Assembly (NCBI RefSeq): GCF_039929605.1
Contig: NZ_JBDSQX010000075.1
Location: 1 to 64,000 of the forward strand
Length of the DNA stretch: 64,000 nucleotides
Direction of reading: 5' to 3'
From: Pelomonas sp039929605
GTDB lineage: Bacteria > Pseudomonadota > Gammaproteobacteria > Burkholderiales > Burkholderiaceae_C
Made by a program: the position numbers and the translations under genes
Notes under the pieces: model-generated
Seen by the model: only the letters and a program-made list of their open reading frames with translations
Databases searched by the model: none
Told to the model about the DNA's origin: nothing
Shown here: in pieces, positions 28,448-37,011 of the stretch
Layout of the letters: each line of letters begins with the position of its first letter
How positions within the stretch are numbered: position 1 is the first letter of the stretch

Positions 28448-28453
28448 TAGAAT
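28448..28453 (+). promoter_or_regulatory. -10 box giving a leaderless start of the DUF2782 gene
   Basis: TAGAAT ends 7 bases before ATG 28461, so transcription should begin at or beside the A of the ATG. No Shine-Dalgarno is present. The short region is divergent from polA. No good -35 was seen. Confidence 0.5.
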
Positions 28454-28460
28454 CGGCAAC

Positions 28461-28754
28461 ATGCTTCGCCCTGCCGTACTCCTGCTGCTCGCCGCCCTCA
28501 GCGCCGCAGCCCTCGCCGACCCGCCGCCCGAGCCCAAGGTCGAGCGCACCGTGGCCGAGGACGACCAGGTCCGCATCGAGGAGCTCAAGGTGCGCGGCGA
28601 GGCCAAGAAGGTCACCGTGAAGAACAAGCTGACCAAGGCGCCTGACTACGAAATCGTCGTCAAGGACGCGGGCGGCGAGTCGGCCGGCGGCACCGGCACC
28701 GGCCTGCCCAAGAGCGGCTCGGGCTCGCGGGTCTGGAACGTTTTCAAATTCTGA
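28461..28754 (+). CDS. DUF2782 family secreted protein
   Basis: 97 residues starting with a signal peptide (MLRPAVLLLLAALSAAALA, cut after about residue 19). The mature part has RIEELKVRGEAKKVTVKNK and ends with GSRVWNVFKF, the conserved end of DUF2782 proteins. It should be periplasmic or outer-membrane associated; its role is unknown. The position between polA and thrB is, to my knowledge, a conserved arrangement in Burkholderiales. It precedes thrB by 37 bp on the same strand. Confidence 0.88.
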   Translation: MLRPAVLLLLAALSAAALADPPPEPKVERTVAEDDQVRIEELKVRGEAKKVTVKNKLTKAPDYEIVVKDAGGESAGGTGTGLPKSGSGSRVWNVFKF

Positions 28755-28791
28755 TCGTGCGCGGCCCCCGGGTCGCCAATTTCGCAGACCC

Positions 28792-29790
28792 ATGGCCGTT
28801 TTCACAGAAGTCAGCCCAGCGCAGGCCCAAGCCCTGCTGGACCACCTCCAACTTGGCAGCTTGAGCTCGCTGCGCGGCATTGGCGCCGGCATCGAGAACA
28901 CCAACTACTTTGTCGACTGCACGCGCGACGGCCATCTGCACCGCTACGTGCTGACGCTGTTCGAGCGCCTGACGGCCGAGCAGTTGCCCTTCTACCTGCG
29001 GCTGATGCAGCACCTGGCCCAGCGCGGCGTGCCAGTGCCCGAGCCGCACGCAGATGCAACTGGCGAGATCCTGTTCGAGGTGGCGGGCAAGCCTGCGGCA
29101 ATAGTCGACCGCCTGCACGGCGGCCACCAGATGGCGCCGGACGCCTTCCACTGCGCCCAGGTCGGCGCGACGCTGGCGCGCATGCACCTGGTGGGCAAGG
29201 ACTACCCGCTGCACCAGCCCAACCTGCGCGGCCTGCCCTGGTGGCGCGAGGTGGTGCCGCAGTTGCTACCCTTCCTGGAGACGGCGCAGGCCGAGTTGCT
29301 GACGAACGAACTGGCCTACCAGGAGCAACTCGCCGCGTCGGCCCGCTATGGCGATTTGCCGACAGGCCCCATCCACGCCGACCTCTTCCGCGACAACGTC
29401 ATGTTCGAGCCCGGCGAGGGCGCGGGCCGCGAGCGGCTGACCGGCTTTTTCGACTTCTATTTCGCCGGCGTCGACACCTGGCTGTTCGACGTCGCCGTCT
29501 GCCTGAACGACTGGTGCATCGACCTGAGCGACGGCCGCCTCATCGAGGATCGCGCCGCTGTCTTCGTTGAAGCCTACGAGACCGTGCGGCCGCTGTCCGG
29601 CACCGAGCACCGCCTGCTGCCGGCCCTGCTGCGCGCGGCGGGCTTACGCTTCTGGGTGTCGCGCCTGTTCGACCTGCACCTGCCGCGCGAAGCCTCGCTG
29701 CTCAAGGCGCATGACCCCGGCCACTTCGAGCGCGTGCTGCGCGAGCGCATCGCCAAGCCCTGGCACGCCATGCCGCTCGAGGCCGAATGA
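28792..29790 (+). CDS. thrB: Homoserine kinase (APH-fold, ThrB2 type)
   Basis: 332 residues. The N-terminus MAVFTEVSPAQAQALLDHL and GIGAGIENTNYFVD (nucleotide loop, residues 29-42) are typical of the aminoglycoside-phosphotransferase-like homoserine kinases. The catalytic loop is HADLFRDNVMF (H195, D197, N202) and the Mg2+-binding Asp is D221 in FFDFYF. It phosphorylates homoserine on the way to threonine. The stop overlaps the next start (ATGA at 29787-29790), so translation is coupled to a membrane protein gene. Confidence 0.94.
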   Translation: MAVFTEVSPAQAQALLDHLQLGSLSSLRGIGAGIENTNYFVDCTRDGHLHRYVLTLFERLTAEQLPFYLRLMQHLAQRGVPVPEPHADATGEILFEVAGKPAAIVDRLHGGHQMAPDAFHCAQVGATLARMHLVGKDYPLHQPNLRGLPWWREVVPQLLPFLETAQAELLTNELAYQEQLAASARYGDLPTGPIHADLFRDNVMFEPGEGAGRERLTGFFDFYFAGVDTWLFDVAVCLNDWCIDLSDGRLIEDRAAVFVEAYETVRPLSGTEHRLLPALLRAAGLRFWVSRLFDLHLPREASLLKAHDPGHFERVLRERIAKPWHAMPLEAE

Positions 29791-30611
29791 TGACGATGCA
29801 ACTGCATCTGCAGGAGGTGCCTGCCCGCAACGGCCGGCTGTGGATACGCCACGGCTTCAAGGTCTTCCAGCGCCAGCCGCTGGCGCTGTCCAGCCTGTTC
29901 GGTCTCTTCCTGTTCGTCGGCTTCGTTGCGATGCTGCTGCCCGGCATCGGCCCGCTGCTGACCTTTGCGTCGCTGCCGCTGCTGTCGCTCGGCTTCATGC
30001 TGGCCACCCATCTGGTGCTGCAGAAGAAGACGCCCATGGCCAGCGTCTTCATCGCGCCGCTGAAGCTCACACCCGAGCGTCGGCGCAGCCAGCTCATCTT
30101 GTGCCTCAGCTACGCCGTCGTGGTGGTGCTGATCGGCCTGCTCGCCGACTGGGTGGACGGCGGCAGCACGCGTGACCTGCAGAAGCTCATCTCCGAGAAC
30201 GCCGACAACGAGGTCATCGCCCAGGCCGCGCTGGACCCGCGCCTGTTCTGGGGCGTGGCCACGCGGCTGGGGCTGGTGACGCTGCTGTCCGTGCCCTACT
30301 GGCATGCACCGGCCCTCGTGCACTGGGGCGGCCAGGGCGTGGCCCAGGCGCTGTTCTCCAGCACGCTGGCGCTGTGGCGCAACAAGGGAGCATTCGCGCT
30401 GAACGGCCTGCTCTGGGCCGCCGTGCTGATGGGCGTGGCTGGCGTCATCAGCCTGGTGTTCGGGCTGCTGGGCCTGGCGCAGTTCGCGCCCATGGCGCTG
30501 ATGGCCACGGGGCTGCTGATGTCGACGGTGTTCTACGCCTCGCTGTACTTCAGCTTCGTCGACTGCTTCATGTTCGGCGCGCCGCCCGGCCTGCTCGACG
30601 GCGACGCCTGA
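29787..30611 (+). CDS. BPSS1780-type membrane protein
   Basis: 274 residues, opening MMTMQLHLQEVPARNGRLWI and GFKVFQRQPLALSSLF, the start of the BPSS1780 family. Six hydrophobic stretches are visible, including LFGLFLFVGFVAMLLPGIGP, FASLPLLSLGFMLATHLVL, LILCLSYAVVVVLIGLLADW, and ALMATGLLMSTVFYASLYFS near the end. It should be an inner-membrane protein of unknown function. It is coupled to thrB by ATGA and probably closes the DUF2782-thrB operon. Confidence 0.87.
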   Translation: MMTMQLHLQEVPARNGRLWIRHGFKVFQRQPLALSSLFGLFLFVGFVAMLLPGIGPLLTFASLPLLSLGFMLATHLVLQKKTPMASVFIAPLKLTPERRRSQLILCLSYAVVVVLIGLLADWVDGGSTRDLQKLISENADNEVIAQAALDPRLFWGVATRLGLVTLLSVPYWHAPALVHWGGQGVAQALFSSTLALWRNKGAFALNGLLWAAVLMGVAGVISLVFGLLGLAQFAPMALMATGLLMSTVFYASLYFSFVDCFMFGAPPGLLDGDA

Positions 30612-30700
30612 GCGAACAAGCCGCCTCGGGTTTTCACGAGGGCGACATGAGAACTGCCTAGATTGCTGCACTTTCGTTGCATGCGCAGTCCGCAGTCTCC

Positions 30701-32662
30701 ATGACCCAATCCAATGTTCTCCAACGTCGCCAAGCCCTGAAGTTCCTGGGCGCTCCCCTCATGCTGCCGCTGGGCGGCGCGGCCTGGGCCAGCCTGCTGA
30801 CGGGCTGCGGCGGCGGCAGCGATGCCCCCGTGGCCAGCATGACGTCGGCCAGCTTCACCAGCATGGCCGCACCGTCACTGGCCACACCCGCCGACATGGC
30901 CAAGACCCTGGTCAGCTCCACACTGACGGTCAAACTCAGTGACGACACGACACAGGCCTTCGCGCTGGCCTACCAACCCTTCTTCACCACCGGCGACCTG
31001 GTGGCCGACGGCAAGGGCGGCACCGTCCTGGCGGGCGGTTATGTCGACTTCGCCGGCAAGCCCATCGTCGACGCCACCGTGGCGGGCCAGGAACGCCAGT
31101 TCTTCAGCGACTCGCCCGACGGCACCTCGCTGCTCAAGCTCGACAACGCCAGCGTCGCAGGTGTGAAGGGCAACACGGTGTTCGCCGTCGTGCAGTTCGA
31201 GTACACGACCTGGGCCCAGGACGGCAAAACCGACATGTACGGCCGCCTGCCCTCGCCCATCGCCGTGCTGACGCTAGACCAGGACCCGGCGACCGGCAAG
31301 CTGTCGCTGGTGAAGTACCACAACGTCGATACCACCCCGGCCATGGGCCTGTGGATCACCTGCGGCGCCAGCCTCTCGCCCTGGGGCACGCACCTGTCCA
31401 GCGAGGAGTACGAGCCCGACGCCTTCACCATCGCCGCCAACGCGCAGTTCCAGGCCTACAGCAAGAACCTGTTCGGCAGCGAGACCCAGGCCAACCCCTA
31501 CCACTACGGCCACCTGCCCGAAGTGACCGTCAACCCGGACGGCAGCGGCACCATCAAGAAGCACTACTGCCTGGGCCGCATCTCGCACGAGCTGATCCAG
31601 GTCATGCCCGACAACCGCACCGCCATCATGGGCGACGACGCCACCAACGGCGGCTTCTTCATGTTCGTGGCCGACAAGGAGAAGGACCTCTCCGCCGGCA
31701 CGCTGTACGTGGCCAAGTTCGGCGCCGGCTTCTCGCTCGACCCGGCCGCCGCAGGCGCCGCCATCACCTGGATCAAGCTCGGCTCGGCCACCAGCGCCGA
31801 GATCAAGGCCCTGGCCGACACGCTCAAGGCGACGGACATCATGGACGTGTCCAACACCGACCCGGCCGACGCCACGTTCACCAAGATCTGGCTGAGCGGC
31901 AAGGTGCAGTGGGTGCGCGTGAAGGCCGGCATGGACAAGGCCGCCGCCTTCCTGGAGACCCACCGCTACGCCGCGCTCAAGGGCGGCACGATGGCCTTTA
32001 CGAAGATGGAGGGCACGACCGTCAACGTCAAGGACAAGGTCGCCTACTCGGCGCTGCAGAACATGCAGAGCTCCATGGTGCGCGGCCACGCCGCCTGGAA
32101 CGAGGCCTACGGCATCACCATCGAGAAGGCGCTGAACGCTGGCGGCGTGCTGGCGCACACACTGAGCGCTGGCCAGAAGGACACGGCCAGTGCCGCTATC
32201 GATAGCGAATGGGTGCCGTCGCTGACCAAGACGCTGATGGTCGGCGAAGACCTCGCCGTGGCCGACGCCCTGGGCAACCTGGCCAACCCCGACAAGATCG
32301 GCGCGCCGGACAACCTGAAGTTCTCCGAGAAGCTGCGCACCCTCTTCATCGGCGAGGACAGCGGCTACCACGTCAACAACTTCATCTGGGCCTACAACGT
32401 CGACACCAAGGTGCTGAGCCGCCTCGCGTCCATGCCCTCGGGTGCCGAGGCGACGGGCCTGGGCGTGGTGGACGACCTCAATGGGTGGACCTACATCACC
32501 GCCAACTTCCAGCACCCAGGCGACTGGGGCACACCGCTTCACAACGTCGTCAAGGCCACGCTGGACCCGCTGGTGCGCGCCAACTACAAGGACCGCTTCG
32601 GCGCGCAGGTGGGCTACCTGACGGGCGTGGCCACGGGCATGAAGCTCAGCAAGATCGGCTGA
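30701..32662 (+). CDS. PhoX-like (DUF839) secreted phosphatase-family protein
   Basis: 653 residues from ATG 30701. The N-terminus has a twin-arginine-like segment (RRQALKFLG, 9-17) and a lipobox LLTGC (Cys36) followed by GGGSDAP, so it may be a Tat-exported lipoprotein. The body carries the DUF839/PhoX pattern: TCGASLSPWGTHLSSEEYEP, LGRISHELIQVMPDNRTAIM, DATNGGFFMFVADKEKDLS, and FIGEDSGYHVNNFIWAYNVD near the C-terminus. PhoX proteins are Ca2+/Fe-dependent alkaline phosphatases in the periplasm; whether this divergent member is catalytic cannot be judged. It ends at a strong bidirectional terminator. Confidence 0.88.
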   Translation: MTQSNVLQRRQALKFLGAPLMLPLGGAAWASLLTGCGGGSDAPVASMTSASFTSMAAPSLATPADMAKTLVSSTLTVKLSDDTTQAFALAYQPFFTTGDLVADGKGGTVLAGGYVDFAGKPIVDATVAGQERQFFSDSPDGTSLLKLDNASVAGVKGNTVFAVVQFEYTTWAQDGKTDMYGRLPSPIAVLTLDQDPATGKLSLVKYHNVDTTPAMGLWITCGASLSPWGTHLSSEEYEPDAFTIAANAQFQAYSKNLFGSETQANPYHYGHLPEVTVNPDGSGTIKKHYCLGRISHELIQVMPDNRTAIMGDDATNGGFFMFVADKEKDLSAGTLYVAKFGAGFSLDPAAAGAAITWIKLGSATSAEIKALADTLKATDIMDVSNTDPADATFTKIWLSGKVQWVRVKAGMDKAAAFLETHRYAALKGGTMAFTKMEGTTVNVKDKVAYSALQNMQSSMVRGHAAWNEAYGITIEKALNAGGVLAHTLSAGQKDTASAAIDSEWVPSLTKTLMVGEDLAVADALGNLANPDKIGAPDNLKFSEKLRTLFIGEDSGYHVNNFIWAYNVDTKVLSRLASMPSGAEATGLGVVDDLNGWTYITANFQHPGDWGTPLHNVVKATLDPLVRANYKDRFGAQVGYLTGVATGMKLSKIG

Positions 32663-32686
32663 GAGCCCGGGTTTGCTGCCTGGTCG

Positions 32687-32717
32687 AAAAAAAGGGGCTG
32701 CGAGAGCAGCCCCTTTT
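32687..32717. terminator. Bidirectional intrinsic terminator
   Basis: GGGGCTGC (32694-32701), loop GAGA, GCAGCCCC (32706-32713), flanked by seven A's on the left and TTTT on the right. It ends the PhoX-like gene on the plus strand and the OmpA/barrel gene on the minus strand. Confidence 0.93.
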
Positions 32718-32734
32718 GCTTGAAGCCCTGCCTC

Positions 32735-35700
32735 CTAGAACTTCCCGAGCAGGTTCACGAACACGCCCCGGCTTCGATAGCTCAGGTCGGTGAGGTCCTC
32801 GGAGAAGTTCGTGAAGTTGTAGCCGACGCCGACCTTGAAGTTCTCGTTGACGTGGTAGTAGGCGGCGGTCAGCAGGCCACTCTTGCGCTCGGCGAGCTCG
32901 CCCGCGCGCAGCGTGCGCAGCTCCAGCAGCCAGTCGTACTGCCGCACCACCTTCCAGTCCACGCGCGCAATGGCCAGCTCGGCGCTGCTCTTGAACCAGC
33001 GCGCGCTGCTGTCCCGGCTGGGGCGGAGTTCGCCGCCACGCCATGCCAGCTTGCCGCCGATCGTCCAGCGGTCGCTGAGGTCGTAGGTCGCGTCCACCGC
33101 CGCCACCTGGCTGCGCTGCTGGTAGTCGATGCCCAGCGTGCTCACCGCCGTGGGCGTCACGTCGTTCGCAACCACCTGGCCCGGCGAAGACAGGTCGTAC
33201 AGGTAGGTGTACTTCAGCAGCAGGTTGAGCTTGTCGTTGCTGACCGGCCGGAAGGCGTAGCCCAGCACCGCCTCGGTGTACTTGGCGGCTGCCAGCGTGT
33301 TCGCGGCGCTGTCGCTGTCGGCCCAGTTGAGCTTGCCCAGCCAGCGCGCGTTGCTGCCGTCCTGCACGCTGACCGAGTTCTTCAGCAGCCAGCTGCGCCG
33401 GGAATCGGTGGCGGTGCGGTCGCGCCGGTATTCCATGCCGCCCGAGTACTTCACCTTCGCGTTGACGAAGCCGACGGTGAAGCCCGCCGCGTCGCGGTCC
33501 GTCTGGCCTGCGTTCTCGGCTTCGATGCGGCCGCTTTCGGCGCTGGCCCCGAAGGTCCAGCGCTCGTCCGGCGCGTACTGCAGGCCATAGGCATGGGTCA
33601 ACCCGCTTTGCAGGCCGGTGGTCTGCTTGTGCTCGGTGTAGACGCTCAGGCCGTCGGCGATGCGTGACTTGATGCCGCCCACCAGCGCGCCGCCGCGCGC
33701 GTTCAGGGTCTCGTCGGTGCGCCCCGTGTCCAGGGCATAGGTGACGTAGACATTGGAGCGGTCGTTGTACTGGTAGTCGACGCCGGCCTTGCCCGCAGCG
33801 CCACCGTCACCGCCCGAGGCTTCCCCGCGCAGCGACAGCTTGTCGTTCACGCGGTAGCGCGTTCCAACGCCCAGGCGGTCGTTGTCCTGGCGCGTGCCGG
33901 TGCGCCCGAGGGTCTTCTGGCCGAAGCCGTAGACGCCCCAGCCCTGGCCGCTGTCGTAGTCGAGGTTTACTGCAGCGTCGGTCCGCTCGCCGTTCACCAC
34001 GGGCGAGCCGGGCAGCAGCGGTGAGGTGTTGACGGCATCGGTGGTCTTGCGGTCGGCGCGCAGGCCGCTCGACAGGGTCCAGCGGTCGTCGATGCGCCAG
34101 GCCACCTGGGTCTCGCCGGCATCGATGTTGTAGCCGTTGAGTTCGTCCTTGTGGTCGGCCTTCAGGCGCAGCTCGGTGCGCTCGCCCAGGGGGACCGTGG
34201 CACTGGCACCGGCCTGCCGGGTTTCGTTGGCGGCCACCTGGCCCGGGGCCGAGAAGCCGGCCTCTCGCACCAGGGCATACGCGCCGACATGGCCGCTCTT
34301 GGCCAGGTCGAAATCGGCCAGGTCGGCTTGGCCCTCGACGCGCCAGGCATTGGCGCCGCGCGGGTCGCCGGCCAAGGTGTTCTGCGAGAAGCCGAAACCG
34401 CCGTCGAGCGAGGTGGTGGTGCCGATGCCGGGCCCGTCGCTGCGCGCGGCCTCGATCTTCAGCGTGCTGTTCTCGCTCTTGCGCAGCAGCAGGTCGACGC
34501 TGGCCAGGCGCTGGTCGCCGCCCGTCTGGCGTTGCTTGGCGGCCGTGAGCCCCAGCCGCACGCCGTCGTTGACCCACCAGGCCGTGCGGCCACCCACGGC
34601 CAGCGTGTCGAGGTCGCCGGCCAGCGGCGTGTACTCGTAGTCCACCACCAGATAGGCCGGCTGGCCGCTGAGCCCGCCCGCGCGCACCATCGTGCCGTTA
34701 TCGGCCAGGCTCGGCAGCGGCGAAGTGAGCAGCACGCGCCCTTGCAGGTAGTCGACCTCGTAGTCGCTGCCCGGGATGAGCGCGCGGCGCTGCAGCACCA
34801 GGCCCGAGTCGCGGTCGCGGATTTCCATCCACACCTTCTCGGCGCCGCGGCTGACGTCCTGCTGGCGCAGGTAATAGAGCGAGCCGCCGGTGCCGCGGAA
34901 CTCCTCGCGTGCGGCCAGCGTGCCGGGTTCGGCGGCATAGACCTCGGCGCGCACGCGGGCCTCGCCGAAGGCGATGGACTCCGCGCTCACGAAGCGGCCC
35001 TGCAGGCCGTACAGCCCGCGGTTGACCTGGGCCAGCGTGTTGTCGCTGCCGAGGTTGAGCTTGAAGTTGCCCCAGAGCGCATGCGAGCGGCCGTCGTCCA
35101 GGCGCAGGTAGACGCGGCCCTGCGTGGGGGCGTCCTCGATGCTGGTGGAGTCGTCGCCGAAGGTGCCCCAGCTGTCCACCGGGTCCACCCGGCGGAACAA
35201 CGAGGTCGGGTCCTTGCGGTCGAGGTTGCGGAACAGGTCCTTCAGCGGCCGCTCCTCGGTGTCCAGGCTGGCGGTGAGCGTCCAGCGCTCGTCCAGCAGC
35301 CCCTTGCCGTAGAAGGCCAGCCGGCCTTCGGTCCAGGTGTCGTTGTTGTAGCGGTTGTGCTCCTGCGTCACCAGCTCGGCCGGGCCGCTGGTGCGGTCGC
35401 GGCCGATGGTGAGGTCGGCCTGGCCGACGAAGAAGAAGTCGCGCTTGGGCAGCTCGAAATCGCGGCGGTAGATGCGCTCGCGGCCTTCGCTGCCACTCAC
35501 GACGATCTCCCCCGTCTGCACCCGGCGGGGCACGAGCTGCTGCATCACGAACTTGCCCTGCACATCCACCGGCACGTCGAAGCCGAGCGCACGCACGCGC
35601 TCGCCCCGTGCAATGCCGTCGCCGCTGGCGGTGACGGTGCCGCCGGTGATGGGGATGTTGACGATGGCCAGCCGCGTGCTGCCGTAGGCCGCCAACAGGC

Positions 35701-36997
35701 GTTGTTCGGTGGTCGGCTCGTTGTTGCTGCCCGGCGCATGCCGGTCGGCCAGCGCCAGCGGGATGTCGTCGGTCTCGTCGAAGCGGCCCTCGGCGTCGAT
35801 CACCCGCACGCGCCAGTACAGCTTGCGGCGTGCCAGCGGCGTCTGCGCCCATTCGGCCGGCACGGTCCATTGCGCGCGCAGCTCGGCGTCCAGCGGCACG
35901 GTGGCCACCAGTTGCGGTCGCATCGCGTCGTCACTGCTGTACAGGCGCAGTTCGGCACGGGCGACGAAGAGCCGGTAGTTGCTGTAGCCGGCGAAGCTCA
36001 CGGCCTCACCCGGCACCGCGGTCGCGGGCCAGGCGGTGGCGTTCAGGCGGCGCGGCTGCACCAGGTTGTCGTACTGCAGGCGCAGGCGGTCGCGCTCCAG
36101 GCGCACATCGATGCAGCGCTGGCGGTCGGCGCTGGAGCTGTCGCTGCCCACCACGGCCTGGCCGTCGATGGTCAGGCGCAGCGGCGAGTCGTCGCTGGCG
36201 TAGGGCGTGAGCATGTTGCAGGCGCTCGGGTCCAGCTGCGTCACGCGCACCTGCTTCTCCACCTGGGCCGGCGTCGTCTCCTGCCAGTACACGCGCACTT
36301 CCACGCGCCGGTTGGCAGACCAATTGGCGCGGTCTTCCTTCGGCGTGGCCAGCGGCTCGTCGGGGCCGCGGGAGTCGGCCCGGTAGGCGCTCGCGGCCAG
36401 GCCGAGCTGCTGGGTCAGGTAGCGGCCGACCTGCTGCGCACGGGCCAGCCCCAGGGCCTGGTTGTCGGGGAACCGCGGCAGCAGCTCGGGCTTGATGCGC
36501 TGCACGTCGGTGTGGCCGACGATCTCGAAGCGCAGGCCCGGGCGGCCGCGCACCTGCGCCACGATGGCGTCCAGCCGCGCCATGTCCTCGGGCTTGAGCA
36601 GGTCCTCGCCGGAGTCGAAGTGCGGCGTGTGCGAATCCTCGCGCGGCTGCACGGTGCCGGGGATGGTGCGGCTCAGCTCCTCGCGCTGCTCCTTCAGGCC
36701 GCGAGGGTCGCCCAGGATCACGGTGAGCTTGGGCAGCTCGCGTTCGCTGGAAGCCGGCAGGTGGTCGCGGCCGTCGATCTCGACGGCGCGCCGGTCCGCC
36801 TGGCAGCGGTCGCTGAAGCGGCCGCGGGCGTCGGCGTGGCAGGTGGCGGCGCTCGCCGCATCGGCGGCCAGTGCAGGCAGCGCGGGCAGGCTCATGGCCA
36901 GGCAGGTGGCGGCTGCGGCGCCGGCCAGCGCCGCGCGTCGGAAGTTGGGACGGGTCATGCGGTGGGCGCGATCAGGGTTCGGAGGCAGGGTCGTCAT
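32735..36997 (-). CDS. OmpA-domain protein with large C-terminal beta-barrel
   Basis: 1420 residues from ATG 36997, which has AGGAG seven bases upstream; an ATG at 37012 overlaps the giant gene's stop (TGATG) and is the alternative. A long leader ends near PALPALAA (about residue 44). A peptidoglycan-binding OmpA domain spans about 125-240: HFDSGEDLLKPEDM, FEIVGHTDVQR, LGLARAQQVGRYL, NRRVEVRVYW. The middle section holds Ig-like/FecR-type strands and RDFELPKRDFFFVGQADLTI. The last 500-600 residues are alternating strands of a TonB-receptor-like barrel, ending FVNLLGKF. No plug or TonB box was recognised. It probably anchors the upstream giant protein in the outer membrane; that is inference from adjacency. 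Confidence 0.8.
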   Translation of the reverse strand: MTTLPPNPDRAHRMTRPNFRRAALAGAAAATCLAMSLPALPALAADAASAATCHADARGRFSDRCQADRRAVEIDGRDHLPASSERELPKLTVILGDPRGLKEQREELSRTIPGTVQPREDSHTPHFDSGEDLLKPEDMARLDAIVAQVRGRPGLRFEIVGHTDVQRIKPELLPRFPDNQALGLARAQQVGRYLTQQLGLAASAYRADSRGPDEPLATPKEDRANWSANRRVEVRVYWQETTPAQVEKQVRVTQLDPSACNMLTPYASDDSPLRLTIDGQAVVGSDSSSADRQRCIDVRLERDRLRLQYDNLVQPRRLNATAWPATAVPGEAVSFAGYSNYRLFVARAELRLYSSDDAMRPQLVATVPLDAELRAQWTVPAEWAQTPLARRKLYWRVRVIDAEGRFDETDDIPLALADRHAPGSNNEPTTEQRLLAAYGSTRLAIVNIPITGGTVTASGDGIARGERVRALGFDVPVDVQGKFVMQQLVPRRVQTGEIVVSGSEGRERIYRRDFELPKRDFFFVGQADLTIGRDRTSGPAELVTQEHNRYNNDTWTEGRLAFYGKGLLDERWTLTASLDTEERPLKDLFRNLDRKDPTSLFRRVDPVDSWGTFGDDSTSIEDAPTQGRVYLRLDDGRSHALWGNFKLNLGSDNTLAQVNRGLYGLQGRFVSAESIAFGEARVRAEVYAAEPGTLAAREEFRGTGGSLYYLRQQDVSRGAEKVWMEIRDRDSGLVLQRRALIPGSDYEVDYLQGRVLLTSPLPSLADNGTMVRAGGLSGQPAYLVVDYEYTPLAGDLDTLAVGGRTAWWVNDGVRLGLTAAKQRQTGGDQRLASVDLLLRKSENSTLKIEAARSDGPGIGTTTSLDGGFGFSQNTLAGDPRGANAWRVEGQADLADFDLAKSGHVGAYALVREAGFSAPGQVAANETRQAGASATVPLGERTELRLKADHKDELNGYNIDAGETQVAWRIDDRWTLSSGLRADRKTTDAVNTSPLLPGSPVVNGERTDAAVNLDYDSGQGWGVYGFGQKTLGRTGTRQDNDRLGVGTRYRVNDKLSLRGEASGGDGGAAGKAGVDYQYNDRSNVYVTYALDTGRTDETLNARGGALVGGIKSRIADGLSVYTEHKQTTGLQSGLTHAYGLQYAPDERWTFGASAESGRIEAENAGQTDRDAAGFTVGFVNAKVKYSGGMEYRRDRTATDSRRSWLLKNSVSVQDGSNARWLGKLNWADSDSAANTLAAAKYTEAVLGYAFRPVSNDKLNLLLKYTYLYDLSSPGQVVANDVTPTAVSTLGIDYQQRSQVAAVDATYDLSDRWTIGGKLAWRGGELRPSRDSSARWFKSSAELAIARVDWKVVRQYDWLLELRTLRAGELAERKSGLLTAAYYHVNENFKVGVGYNFTNFSEDLTDLSYRSRGVFVNLLGKF

Positions 36998-37011
36998 GGC
37001 GGGCTCCTGCA